This document shows positions 43,427-51,580 of a stretch of DNA of 64,000 nt, one piece after another. The stretch's first letter is position 1; each line of letters opens with the position of its first letter. Origin of the DNA: Saccharicrinis sp963667815 (lineage in GTDB: Bacteria; Bacteroidota; Bacteroidia; Bacteroidales; Marinilabiliaceae); assembly GCA_963667815.1 (NCBI GenBank), contig OY764021.1; one strand, 5' to 3'. The notes under the pieces are model-generated. The model was not told the DNA's origin and ran no database searches. It saw only the letters and a list, made by a program, of their open reading frames with translations. The position numbers were made by a program, and so were the translations under genes.

Positions 43427-46123
43427 TTATTCCTCTTTCTCCCCTCCCATCATACGGCGTATTTTTAACTCCTTACGATAGTCTATTTCCTCTCCGGCTC
43501 TAAATGATAAGGTATAATGCTCCGGTACATCCACAATAATATTCAACTCAGTTTTTACTCCCTTTAAAACCGTATCATTGTTAGCGATCTTTAAAATGCC
43601 GGTAGGGAAATATAAATGTAGTGTTTCAGCAGATTGCTCCACTCTTAAAACTTCTTTTAAGAACTTGCCTCCAAATCTATCCTCCTTTTGAAAACGATCT
43701 AATAACGCAGGCCATTGTGTTTTCACATCTTCCCATTTCATTTTAGGTAGAGAAGTCACTTGTTGTCTATCGAGGCGTTCTCCAATAATTCCAGACATAG
43801 GAGATGCTAATTCTTTATAAAAATTTCGAAGTGCCCAAAGAATTAGATGCTTATCAATTCTATGATCGCCAACACAAACCGGACAACCATTTTTACAACT
43901 ACAATTCTTTACAAAGGTTCCTGCATTCTGAATAATACGATCCAGATAATCAAATACCTTTTCCGAAAAACCTAATCCACCCGGATATCCATCATACAGC
44001 ACAATGGCGTACTTTGATTTTTTAGTTTCTTCATCCACAAAAGAAAAGATATCTCCACCTAAATCACTATCAGTTGCCATAACAAGCATAGATGCAGCCG
44101 CTTTTAAGCAATGCACCAATCCTTCACTATAATCAAATCTTGGCACCTTTGCTGATGGTGTCTCAGGTTCTAAAGCAGGTGCTTTTCCCGTGGCTACAAA
44201 AGTACGTACTACATTTTCTGGTATTTCAATCCAGCAAGCTTCAGTCTCCATCTCGGTACGTAAAATCTCAGTTAAATCAGTATAACCTAAATTTTGATGC
44301 GTATTAAACTCTACCATCTTAAAACCAGTTACTAGTACCGTAACCTTTACATCCCCAAAAAATCTGTTAATCCTATGTTCTTTTTCGTGCTCATGCTCCA
44401 TAATAACCGCAATATTTCCCGGTTTATGGGGCTCTGTGTAATAGTTGGAAGCAACTTCCTTAACAAAAGCAGTTTTACTCTCCAGATCAAGCTGAATAGA
44501 TTTATACTGAACACTATCATGAAGATAGATTGCTCCCGGGTAAAATTCTTTTTTAGCCTGTATAATATCTACAATAGTAATGGTTTCTTCCTTTTCCATA
44601 TCTACCACCTTAATGGTGTCACCGGTAATATTCCTCAAACTTATTTCATGCGCTGGAGATATATCACCACTCCATTGATAAGTGCTATTTTGTTCAATCA
44701 ACTCACCTTCTTTCACTAACAATGGTATGATCTCTCCCAAATCAGGAAAAGAAGCAACATCATCAATGGTTAATGGTAACTCGGCAGATGCCGCTCTAAT
44801 GTGCGACAATTGAATATATAAATTATCCCGATCTATAATGGCATTTTCCGATTCTGCATGTAAAAGCCAATCCGGATTTTTACCCACAAACTGATCCAAC
44901 GGTTTTTCCTTCAGCATCACAATAGCATGAGCCTCTGAACCACTTCTTCCGGCACGCCCCAACTGCTGCCAAAAGCTAGCTCGCGTACCCGGAAATCCAC
45001 CCATTATAACAGCATCCAAACTCCCGATATCAATACCTAGTTCCAATGCATTTGTTGAAACAACTCCCAGCAGAGTACCATCCACCAAATCCTTTTCAAT
45101 ACGAGCCCTTTCAATAGGAGTATATCCACCTCGGTAAGCCGAAATTTTATCAGACATATTAATACCATATTGCATAGGATCAGATGAAAGTATATCGCGA
45201 CTTTCCTTAGTTACAATCTCTGATTCTCGCCTGGATTGGCAAAAAGTAATAGAACGGACTCCTGAAAAAACCAATTCAGGCAGAATAACTTTAAGCTCCT
45301 CACTTACCGACTTTTTTCGCTGAGCTTCCTCTAAATACTCAGGTTGAAAGAAATGTATATGCTTAGCCGGAGCTGGTGAACCATCCTGATTAACGATTTC
45401 AAAGGGGGTGTGACAAATATTTTCAGCCAATTCCTGAGGATTAGCAATAGTTGCTGAGCTACATAAAAAACGAGGCTTATTTCCATGATAATCACAAATT
45501 CTTAGTAATCGTCGGAACACATTGGAAACTTGTGAACCAAAGGCTCCCCTGTAGGCATGCAATTCATCTATTACAATAGTATCTAAATTGGCAAAAATAT
45601 GAGCAAAACCATATTTATTATGATTAGGCAAAAAACCTGCATTAATCATATCAGGATTAGTCAGAATAATATTGGCCTGTTCTCGTATTCTACTTCGCTC
45701 ATTCGGTGAAGTATCCCCATCATAAACACCAGCCTGAATACGATTTTCTCCAAAGAATGCTACAAATTCCTTTATATTACGATATTGATCCTTAGTTAAA
45801 GCTTTTGTAGGATAAATAAAAATAGCCCTTCGTGCAGGATTTTCTAATATGCGCTGCACAACTGGTAAATAAAACGACAATGATTTTCCACTGGCTGTAC
45901 CAGTTGTTATCACCACACTTTTACCCAAATATGCTTTCTCAAACATTTCAAACTGGTGCGAATAAAGCTTTTGATATCCATTATTACTCATCCAGTTTTG
46001 TAATTCAGGATGTAAGTTTTCTGGTGCATCAACAAAATTCGCCGGACGTTCTTTTAAACTCCTTGTTGCAATAATTCGCTCATCATGTTTTGCAATAATA
46101 CGGGAAATAGCCTTACTCATCAT
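43427..46123 (-). CDS. MrfA-like (YprA/DUF1998) superfamily 2 DNA helicase
   Basis: 898 residues. Helicase motifs: Q-like 'YSHQFEMFEKAYLGKSVVIT', motif I TGTASGKSLSFYLP, Ia FIYPTKALTKDQYRNI, II DTIVIDELHAYRGAFGS, III FLCSSATIANPQEL, then the C-terminal RecA lobe with 'LGVVSTNALELGIDIGSLDA' and 'FWQQLGRAGRSGSEAHAIVM'. A DUF1998 region near the C-terminus has a four-Cys zinc site (NCSCKNGCPVC). This is the architecture of Bacillus MrfA, a 3'-5' helicase that acts with an exonuclease to remove mitomycin-type lesions. The gene after it encodes an unknown protein rather than an MrfB-like exonuclease. The first ATG of the frame gives a complete family N-terminus. Confidence 0.92.
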   Translation of the reverse strand: MMSKAISRIIAKHDERIIATRSLKERPANFVDAPENLHPELQNWMSNNGYQKLYSHQFEMFEKAYLGKSVVITTGTASGKSLSFYLPVVQRILENPARRAIFIYPTKALTKDQYRNIKEFVAFFGENRIQAGVYDGDTSPNERSRIREQANIILTNPDMINAGFLPNHNKYGFAHIFANLDTIVIDELHAYRGAFGSQVSNVFRRLLRICDYHGNKPRFLCSSATIANPQELAENICHTPFEIVNQDGSPAPAKHIHFFQPEYLEEAQRKKSVSEELKVILPELVFSGVRSITFCQSRRESEIVTKESRDILSSDPMQYGINMSDKISAYRGGYTPIERARIEKDLVDGTLLGVVSTNALELGIDIGSLDAVIMGGFPGTRASFWQQLGRAGRSGSEAHAIVMLKEKPLDQFVGKNPDWLLHAESENAIIDRDNLYIQLSHIRAASAELPLTIDDVASFPDLGEIIPLLVKEGELIEQNSTYQWSGDISPAHEISLRNITGDTIKVVDMEKEETITIVDIIQAKKEFYPGAIYLHDSVQYKSIQLDLESKTAFVKEVASNYYTEPHKPGNIAVIMEHEHEKEHRINRFFGDVKVTVLVTGFKMVEFNTHQNLGYTDLTEILRTEMETEACWIEIPENVVRTFVATGKAPALEPETPSAKVPRFDYSEGLVHCLKAAASMLVMATDSDLGGDIFSFVDEETKKSKYAIVLYDGYPGGLGFSEKVFDYLDRIIQNAGTFVKNCSCKNGCPVCVGDHRIDKHLILWALRNFYKELASPMSGIIGERLDRQQVTSLPKMKWEDVKTQWPALLDRFQKEDRFGGKFLKEVLRVEQSAETLHLYFPTGILKIANNDTVLKGVKTELNIIVDVPEHYTLSFRAGEEIDYRKELKIRRMMGGEKEE

Positions 46124-46330
46124 TCTCTTTTTTCAACAGAACCACAAAAATAAAGTTTAATTGAAGAAGAAGGAACTATTATGGTTTTATTTCTTTCGTT
46201 TTTTCCATAACAAATAACTACTTAATACAACACCTACAATGTCGCACAATTGTAACTAGAATCCGCATGTCTAAAAATGATGTGCCTCTTTTTATGTTAG
46301 CTATCGTGCTTTATTTTTTTCTTCGTATTT

Positions 46331-46454
46331 ACCCGTTCGCGCGGATTTAGCGCAGCGTAATCCGTGAAATTTGCATCAGGTAAATATGACAAATTATCTC
46401 AACTTAAAACAATATAACTCTTTGTAAAAGTAGCTAGGATTTGTAATCCGGGTT
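46331..46454 (-). repeat. REP-like repeat, copy R1 (inverted)
   Basis: Read on the minus strand it has CCCGGATTACAAATCCTAGC, then about 70 bp further CACGGATTACGCTGCGCTAA followed by ATCCGCG. Both parts are small palindromes (GGATT...AATCC). It faces copy R2 across the decayed RAYT gene. Confidence 0.75.
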
Positions 46455-46517
46455 TATTTACTGATTATATAAATCCAGCTCTTATACCTGAATCATTGCT
46501 CCTTGCACCTAAAAACA

Positions 46518-46680
46518 TTCATTCATTAACCTCTAAACCTTTATTCTGCTGACCATATTATAATGAATCAACAATAAGCATTTTATAATTTTTGCGAGTA
46601 AAAACATCTATCCAGTCTAATGTAGTCATGGTAATAAAGTATGCTGCTTGATTATCGAATATTTTGTATTTATCAGACAT
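46518..46680 (-). pseudogene. Truncated REP-associated tyrosine transposase (RAYT, IS200/Y1 type)
   Basis: ATG 46680 opens MSDKYKIFDNQAAYFITMTT, LDWIDVFTRKNYKMLIVDSL, then stops at 46558. The same frame resumes beyond the stop with YGQQNKGLEVNE. This matches the N-terminus of Bacteroidota RAYT transposases (MSDKYK...AYFITMT..WIDVFTRK...DSLxYCQxNKGLE). The catalytic HUH and tyrosine parts are missing, so the gene is dead. It lies between inverted REP-like repeats R1 and R2, the usual RAYT arrangement. Too short for routine gene calling. Confidence 0.78.
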
Positions 46681-46737
46681 AGGTTATGAGTTAGCTTATT
46701 ATATCTGATAAAAATAACAAAATATTAATTTATTTAC

Positions 46738-46868
46738 TGACCGGATTACAAATCCTTAGTTTTGTTCTTAAGAGATAGAATCATTCAATTCAAACCTCTG
46801 CATATGATTTACAGCACTTACATTGCACGGATTACGCTTCGCTAAATCCGCGCTAACAACCGCGACAT
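46738..46868 (+). repeat. REP-like repeat, copy R2
   Basis: TGACCGGATTACAAATCC at 46738-46755 and GCACGGATTACGCTTCGCTA followed by AATCCGCGCTAACAAC at about 46824-46860. It is in inverted orientation to R1 and lies just left of IS copy 2. Confidence 0.75.
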
Positions 46869-46905
46869 ATACGAGTGGATTTGCAACTTTATTCCGGACA
46901 AATTA

Positions 46906-47730
46906 TTAAGCCACTTGTTTGATTGTTGATTTTCCAAATTCATTAGGAGATAAATATCCTAAATGTGAATGTTGTCGTTGCCTGTTATACCATATTTCAA
47001 TGAATTCGAAGATATCGGTTCGGGCTTGAAAATAACTTTGATAATTATTGTGATTTACCATCTCTGATTTTAATATTTTAAAAAAGTTTTCGGCAACAGC
47101 ATTGTCCCAACAATTGCCTTTTCGACTCATACTTTGGATAACTTTACAGTGGTTTAATTCTTTCCGAAAAGATTCTGAAGCGTACTGAATCCCTCGATCT
47201 GAATGGAAAATCATTTCGTGCCCTACGGGTCTATTGATGATCGCCATCCTCCATGCTGCAATAACTGTTGCCTCTGTTGTCATATTATCAGATAAAGACC
47301 AACCAATTATCTTGCGATCAAAAAGATCCATGACAATCGTCAAATAGAGCCACCCTTGTTTTGTCCTAACATAGGTAATGTCTGAAATCCAAGCCTGAGA
47401 TGGTCTATTGTGAACAAATTGTCTATTTAGTACATTATCTGAAACATGCTTATTATGCTTCGAATCTGTTGTAGTCACTCTGTAACGCTTCTTAATGATA
47501 CTTTTTAGGTTATTCTTTGCCATAATTCTGGCTACTCTGGGGCGAGAAGCTTTGATGCCAATTTTATTTAGTTCTACAGTAATTTTAGGACTGCCATATC
47601 TTTTCTTACTGGCATCATAAATCCGAATTACTTCAGATTCTACTCGGCAAGCTTCAATGCTTCGTTTGGAAGGTTTTCTATTCAACCATTCGTAATAGCT
47701 ACTCCTTGCAATCCCCAACAACTTACACAT
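46906..47730 (-). CDS. IS3-family transposase OrfB, DDE integrase (copy 2)
   Basis: 274 residues, identical to OrfB of copy 1, with the full DDE triad (ISDITYV, FHSDRGIQY, NAVAENFFKILKSE). It is expected to be made as an OrfAB fusion through the slippery site at 47811-47817. Identity with copy 1 implies recent movement or gene conversion. Confidence 0.94.
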   Translation of the reverse strand: MCKLLGIARSSYYEWLNRKPSKRSIEACRVESEVIRIYDASKKRYGSPKITVELNKIGIKASRPRVARIMAKNNLKSIIKKRYRVTTTDSKHNKHVSDNVLNRQFVHNRPSQAWISDITYVRTKQGWLYLTIVMDLFDRKIIGWSLSDNMTTEATVIAAWRMAIINRPVGHEMIFHSDRGIQYASESFRKELNHCKVIQSMSRKGNCWDNAVAENFFKILKSEMVNHNNYQSYFQARTDIFEFIEIWYNRQRQHSHLGYLSPNEFGKSTIKQVA

Positions 47731-47762
47731 CTTCTCAACAGCAAATTCTTTCTGATGCCTTT

Positions 47763-48077
47763 TTACGAATTTGTATTTTTGCTGTCGCTCCTGGAAAAGA
47801 TGCTTACTGCCTTTTTTAGAATATCACGTTCTATCTGGGCTTCTTTAAGCTCCTTCTTCAAACGGGCAATCTCTTTCTCTGCATCTGTCATTACAGGTTT
47901 GCCATTGCCTGAGAAGCTGCCTTCTTTGTTGGCTTCGTACTCTCGCTTCCATCTACTCACCAGTTCGGATCGGATCCCTAATTCCATTGCAACCTGCCTT
48001 GCTGATTTGCCAGTATAACAAAGATTAACAGCCATAATCTTAAACTCTTTGTCGTACGTTACTCTTGATCTACTCAT
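47763..48077 (-). CDS. IS3-family transposase OrfA (copy 2)
   Basis: 104 residues, identical to OrfA of copy 1: HTH_Tnp_1 domain plus coiled coil. The A AAA AAG frameshift site (47811-47817, minus strand) is conserved in phase. Confidence 0.92.
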   Translation of the reverse strand: MSRSRVTYDKEFKIMAVNLCYTGKSARQVAMELGIRSELVSRWKREYEANKEGSFSGNGKPVMTDAEKEIARLKKELKEAQIERDILKKAVSIFSRSDSKNTNS

Positions 48078-48138
48078 ATCTGCTAAATTAAAAATTTTAG
48101 CTTAATAATTTGTCCGGCTAAAGATAGCAGGTCCAGAG

Positions 48139-48220
48139 CCTACGTGATTTATAGCTTGCTTATTGCACGAATTGCGCTCTGCTAAATCCGCGCTAACAAC
48201 CGTGATATATACGAGCCTAC
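48139..48220 (+). repeat. REP-like repeat, copy R3 (partial)
   Basis: TTGCACGAATTGCGCTCTGC followed by TAAATCCGCGCTAACAACC, then GTGATATATACGAGCCTAC. It parallels the sequence left of IS copy 2 (…CGCGACATATACGAG), so the IS landed in one of two neighbouring repeat copies. Confidence 0.65.
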
Positions 48221-48228
48221 AGGTGTAG

Positions 48229-48310
48229 AGAATCGCCGTATACGAGAACCTTACGAACGGTGGTGTGAGAGCTTCTCCACTAGGCTTTTAGCCTAGTGGC
48301 TGGCTACGAT
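48229..48310 (+). mobile_element. Group II intron remnant: domains V and VI only
   Basis: 48229-48272 reads as a domain V: CGCCGT pairs with ACGGTG, and the block ACGGTGGTGTGAGAG is the signature of domain V and its linker in the group II introns common in Bacteroidota. A perfect 10-bp hairpin CCACTAGGCT-ttt-AGCCTAGTGG (48277-48299) follows as domain VI, then GGCTACGAT, a plausible 3' intron end at 48310. No reverse-transcriptase or upstream domains were found, so it is a 3' fragment. Confidence 0.68.
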
Positions 48311-48352
48311 TTGTGGCTGGCTTATCTGATTTGTACAAAGCCTATTATATCT

Positions 48353-49501
48353 TTATTCTAATACTTTAGTAGCATATTTGAATTCTTTAGTGTCAGCATC
48401 ATAGAAAACTATATGAGACCTATTTCTAAAATCAATTGCAAGGTCAGACTTTTTAGCTCGAAACGTTTTATCATTCCCAATAGGTTCTTGATTCCAACTG
48501 AGTTTTTTTGTAGCTAGGGTTAATACATCATCTCTTTCATACAGTATTCTTGCTTGGTTTAATGTGTCAGTATCAATGTTTAAGTCTCCTCTCCTAATAC
48601 CAATACGTCCATCAGATATTGTTGTTGAAGCCCAACTATTAGATTCCTGAACTGAAGAATATCCTAAATAGTCATCTGTTGTTAAAAATACCGCATACAT
48701 ACTATTTAATTCATCTATAGCTAAACCAAGTGACTGAAAGCTTTGAACATCACCTGTTGCTACAACTTCTTCTTTTGTCGTCCAAATATGAGAGGAAAAA
48801 AGTCTTGACGAATAGTTTAACTTGTTACTTCCAGGACTAATAATGTGTATGTCTCCATTGGTATTCACAATAATATCAGGGTTACCACCAGTTATATTAT
48901 CGTCAATCTCTTCAAGTTTACTAGTGTCTAGCGTAGCTTGAAAACTATAAGGGTAATACCTTAGCCCAAAATTTGCACGATCAAACGCAATATGAATATT
49001 GCCGTTTTTATCAGCAAAAAGATTACCATATCTGGCCTGATAGCTTCTTGAATAACCTGTGTCATTAAATAAGATATCCAGTTTCACATCAATAAATTGC
49101 CCATTTATAGGCTTTTCTAATACATGTAGGCATTCGTCCTGGTCATCTTCATATATAATGTATATATTATCAGATGGATCTACTGCTATATCAATATGAT
49201 TGTCATATAAAAGAGAAACTAAGGTTTCCTTGCTCCACGTGCCTGTTATATCCCTGTATGCATACCTTAATTCATAATCATTATTATCATTGGATACATA
49301 AGCAATATGTGAACCTCCTTCTGAATCGTATGCCACTTTAACGTATTGGCCCCAATAAGAGTCGGATTGTGAATCAAATGTTTCTACAATCCATTTGTTC
49401 TTGTCATTTGGCCTGTTATCTACCAAATCTTCGTTTTTTTCACATGCTGTAAAAGCAACTATTGTTGCAAGAGTCATGATTTTTAAAAATACTTTTTTCA
49501 T
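48353..49501 (-). CDS. Surface/periplasmic lipoprotein with predicted beta-propeller
   Basis: 382 residues. Lipoprotein signal with lipobox FTAC (Cys about residue 20). The mature part has repeated units of the form 'DSEGGSHIAYVSNDNNDYEL', 'DPSDNIYIIYEDDQDE', 'DKNGNIHIAFDRANF' and 'NTNGDIHIISPGSNKL', about 45-60 residues apart, each with a D-x-x-(G/N)-x-I-(H/Y)-I strand. That pattern is typical of BNR/sialidase-like beta-propellers. No catalytic residues can be assigned. It stands in repeat-rich DNA beside another propeller lipoprotein (49784), so it is probably accessory. Confidence 0.72.
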   Translation of the reverse strand: MKKVFLKIMTLATIVAFTACEKNEDLVDNRPNDKNKWIVETFDSQSDSYWGQYVKVAYDSEGGSHIAYVSNDNNDYELRYAYRDITGTWSKETLVSLLYDNHIDIAVDPSDNIYIIYEDDQDECLHVLEKPINGQFIDVKLDILFNDTGYSRSYQARYGNLFADKNGNIHIAFDRANFGLRYYPYSFQATLDTSKLEEIDDNITGGNPDIIVNTNGDIHIISPGSNKLNYSSRLFSSHIWTTKEEVVATGDVQSFQSLGLAIDELNSMYAVFLTTDDYLGYSSVQESNSWASTTISDGRIGIRRGDLNIDTDTLNQARILYERDDVLTLATKKLSWNQEPIGNDKTFRAKKSDLAIDFRNRSHIVFYDADTKEFKYATKVLE

Positions 49502-49591
49502 TTTCAGATAAGTTTAAAAACAGTTTATATCTTAAGTTTTTAGATGAGGAATTGTATTCCGGGCAGTATTAACAAGTATTCCGTTGGAACT

Positions 49592-49672
49592 GCAATCTTT
49601 AAACTGTAATGCCTATAATATAGCTAGTTCTTTTATTACACAATATGCGGCAATATGCTATGCAGAACTTAC
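49592..49672 (+). repeat. Fragment of the 516-bp repeat
   Basis: GCAATCTTTAAACTG-AATGC-TATAATATAGCTAGTTCTTTT and ACACAATATGCGGCAA match part of both units at 51581-52612 with a few differences. It lies between the two propeller lipoprotein genes. Confidence 0.7.
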
Positions 49673-49783
49673 CATGTTAATTATTTGTTGCTACACACAG
49701 TGAGAGGATGCTAAGTTTTATATAGTAATATATACAAACTCTAACATCTAAATAAAAAGCTTATTATATTCTACTGTAATGAT

Positions 49784-51043
49784 CTATTGGTGAAAACTAG
49801 TATGTCCAGCGTTTGCTCCAAATGATGCCCATTGAGCCGATGTTGATATTCCATTGCCTGATGTTGGAACTAAGTACAATTCATCCATACCGGCACAAAT
49901 TATTGTACCATTACTCAACATTGATATATCCGAAACAGATATCGTATTTAATGGAATGGTTGTAGACTGACCCGTATCTGCATCAATCTTTTCAGGATTT
50001 ACTATACCTTTATAAATATTACCATCATTAGCAATAAGCATTTCGCCTCCTACAAAAATTCTTTCAAGATTTGAGGCATATATTTCATTTCCTAATGAAG
50101 AAAACTTATGCAAATAACCATCAGCTACACCTACATAAACATTACCACCATCATCAATTAAAGCTTTGTTAATTAATGGATTATCACCAAATGATATTTT
50201 CCATTTCATTCCTAATGAAGCGCTAAGAGAATAAAAAAGTGTTTCTTGGTTTCTATCATCATTGCCACTCATAAAAACATCTCCATTATTATTTGAACAG
50301 TGTAATCTGCATCCAGAATAACCAACATAAAGATTTTCTGTAATTAAGTTACCATCTGTTGCTTTAATTTGTTGTACATATGACTTCAGTATATTGTCTT
50401 CTGAATATTGAACTATACAATATATACCATTTGATGTAGCAATGGGTGCAGCCATTTTAGTATAACGATTATCCTCAACATCTTCTGCATAAAATATATT
50501 TTCCCATTTTAAACTACCCTCAGGTGTAACACAAACCACTTTAGCAGGAACTGCAGTATCATAATCTAATAGATATGAATCTCTGCATACTACTATGTTT
50601 CCTTCAGAATTTATACATGGTTTATATATTATTTTTGTTATATCAACTCCTTCATTAGTTAATTTATATTTCCATTTTAAACTTCCATCATCTGCACTTA
50701 AGGCATACAAATAATTAGCACAAGCAAAATATATTTGATCATTATATAATATTGGACATGCAGGTATTTCATCTACTTTACTAGTCCAAAGAATCTCACC
50801 TTTACTGTTGTAACGGTGAATAATCACTTCATAAGGATTATCATCAGAACTATAAGTAATAATAAAATCATCATTATCCAGCACGATAGGCACGCCCAAA
50901 GGTGAGTAGTCAGTGCTATTTAAATGTATAACAGTTGCATCACTTTCGGTCAGTATGGCCTTAATATCATCTGTATTACATGATGGCATAATCATAGATA
51001 TTAATGCAATAAACAAGGCGGATATTAAGTTATTTCTAATCAT
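49784..51043 (-). CDS. PQQ-like beta-propeller lipoprotein
   Basis: 419 residues. Lipoprotein signal with lipobox MPSC (Cys about residue 22). PQQ-like repeats follow: 'SKGEILWTSKVDEIPACPIL', 'SADDGSLKWKYKLTNEG', 'PEGSLKWENIFYAE', 'LSASLGMKWKISFGDNP' and 'GGNVYVGVADGYLHKFSSLG', ending 'WASFGANAGHTSFHQ'. The A-x-D-G-x-x-x-W repeats define a PQQ_2/YncE-type propeller (as in BamB); no cofactor ligands are evident. The C-terminal 'WASFGANAGHTSFHQ' resembles the end of surface propellers in Bacteroidota. Role unknown, perhaps ligand or protein binding at the cell surface. Confidence 0.8.
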   Translation of the reverse strand: MIRNNLISALFIALISMIMPSCNTDDIKAILTESDATVIHLNSTDYSPLGVPIVLDNDDFIITYSSDDNPYEVIIHRYNSKGEILWTSKVDEIPACPILYNDQIYFACANYLYALSADDGSLKWKYKLTNEGVDITKIIYKPCINSEGNIVVCRDSYLLDYDTAVPAKVVCVTPEGSLKWENIFYAEDVEDNRYTKMAAPIATSNGIYCIVQYSEDNILKSYVQQIKATDGNLITENLYVGYSGCRLHCSNNNGDVFMSGNDDRNQETLFYSLSASLGMKWKISFGDNPLINKALIDDGGNVYVGVADGYLHKFSSLGNEIYASNLERIFVGGEMLIANDGNIYKGIVNPEKIDADTGQSTTIPLNTISVSDISMLSNGTIICAGMDELYLVPTSGNGISTSAQWASFGANAGHTSFHQ

Positions 51044-51580
51044 ATTTAAATATTTATTTTAGTTACGATAGGTTTATTTTTTAAGAATAGCACCACAAAA
51101 GTGCTAAGTGGAAAAAGAAGAGATTCCTTTATTGTTGTTATAATCATACAGTATCATACACTGCTAACATATAGGTAATTAAATGCCATTCGACAATTAC
51201 CATAAATAGGAAACTACAACTGTTATCTTACGGAATCATTATTTGTATGACATGACTAAAACGTCATGTATTTTAATACCTTTAATCAATGTATAGTTAA
51301 CGCTTTAACTGGTCGGCTTTTCATAGTTATTAGATTAATTTTGTTATTCATTAATTCGAAATATCAAAATCAAAGATATAATAGCTATACTTCAAGAGAA
51401 ATGTATATTTGAGTTTGCGTATAGTATTCTTGAATGTGTAGTAATTTCATTTGTTTTTGCATAAAAAACAAAGCCGTGCAACATTTCTACTGCAAGGCTT
51501 ATATTTCTTATTTGCATTACTTTAGAATACGATAAAATCGCGAACTAGCGAGGATCTAGTTCTCTAAAGAAGTTTGTATA
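51044..51580. other. Intergenic region with an orphan minus-strand terminator
   Basis: No gene seen. At about 51470-51503 the minus strand reads AAGCCTTGCA, a short loop, TTGCACGGCTT, then TGTTTTTT: a good terminator although the nearest minus-strand gene upstream starts at 53521. A 7-bp inverted repeat GAACTAG / CTAGTTC lies at 51542-51562. Confidence 0.5.

Larger units (their letters stand above)
46124..46875. other. Repeat-rich intergenic region
   Basis: About 750 bp holding R1, the RAYT remnant and R2. The first 200 bp next to the helicase start show no gene. The end of the region is interrupted by IS copy 2. Confidence 0.6.
46876..48135 (-). mobile_element. IS3-family insertion sequence, copy 2 (1260 bp)
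   Basis: Same length and the same encoded proteins as copy 1, in the opposite orientation. It is flanked by GAG at 46873-46875 and 48136-48138, a 3-bp target duplication. An uninterrupted version of the target (TATACGAGCCTAC) survives nearby at 48208-48220, confirming the ends. Target, position and orientation of ends define the element exactly. It is intact. Confidence 0.95.

Noticed and set aside
7348..48135. The segment between the two IS copies was inverted by recombination between them
   Set aside because: Copy 2 keeps matching GAG flanks, which a reciprocal inversion with copy 1 would have separated. Copy 1's odd flanks need another explanation.
46876..48310. The group II intron was complete and disrupted by IS copy 2
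   Set aside because: The sequence left of the IS is REP-like repeat DNA, not intron domains I-IV or reverse transcriptase, so only the 3' fragment can be supported.
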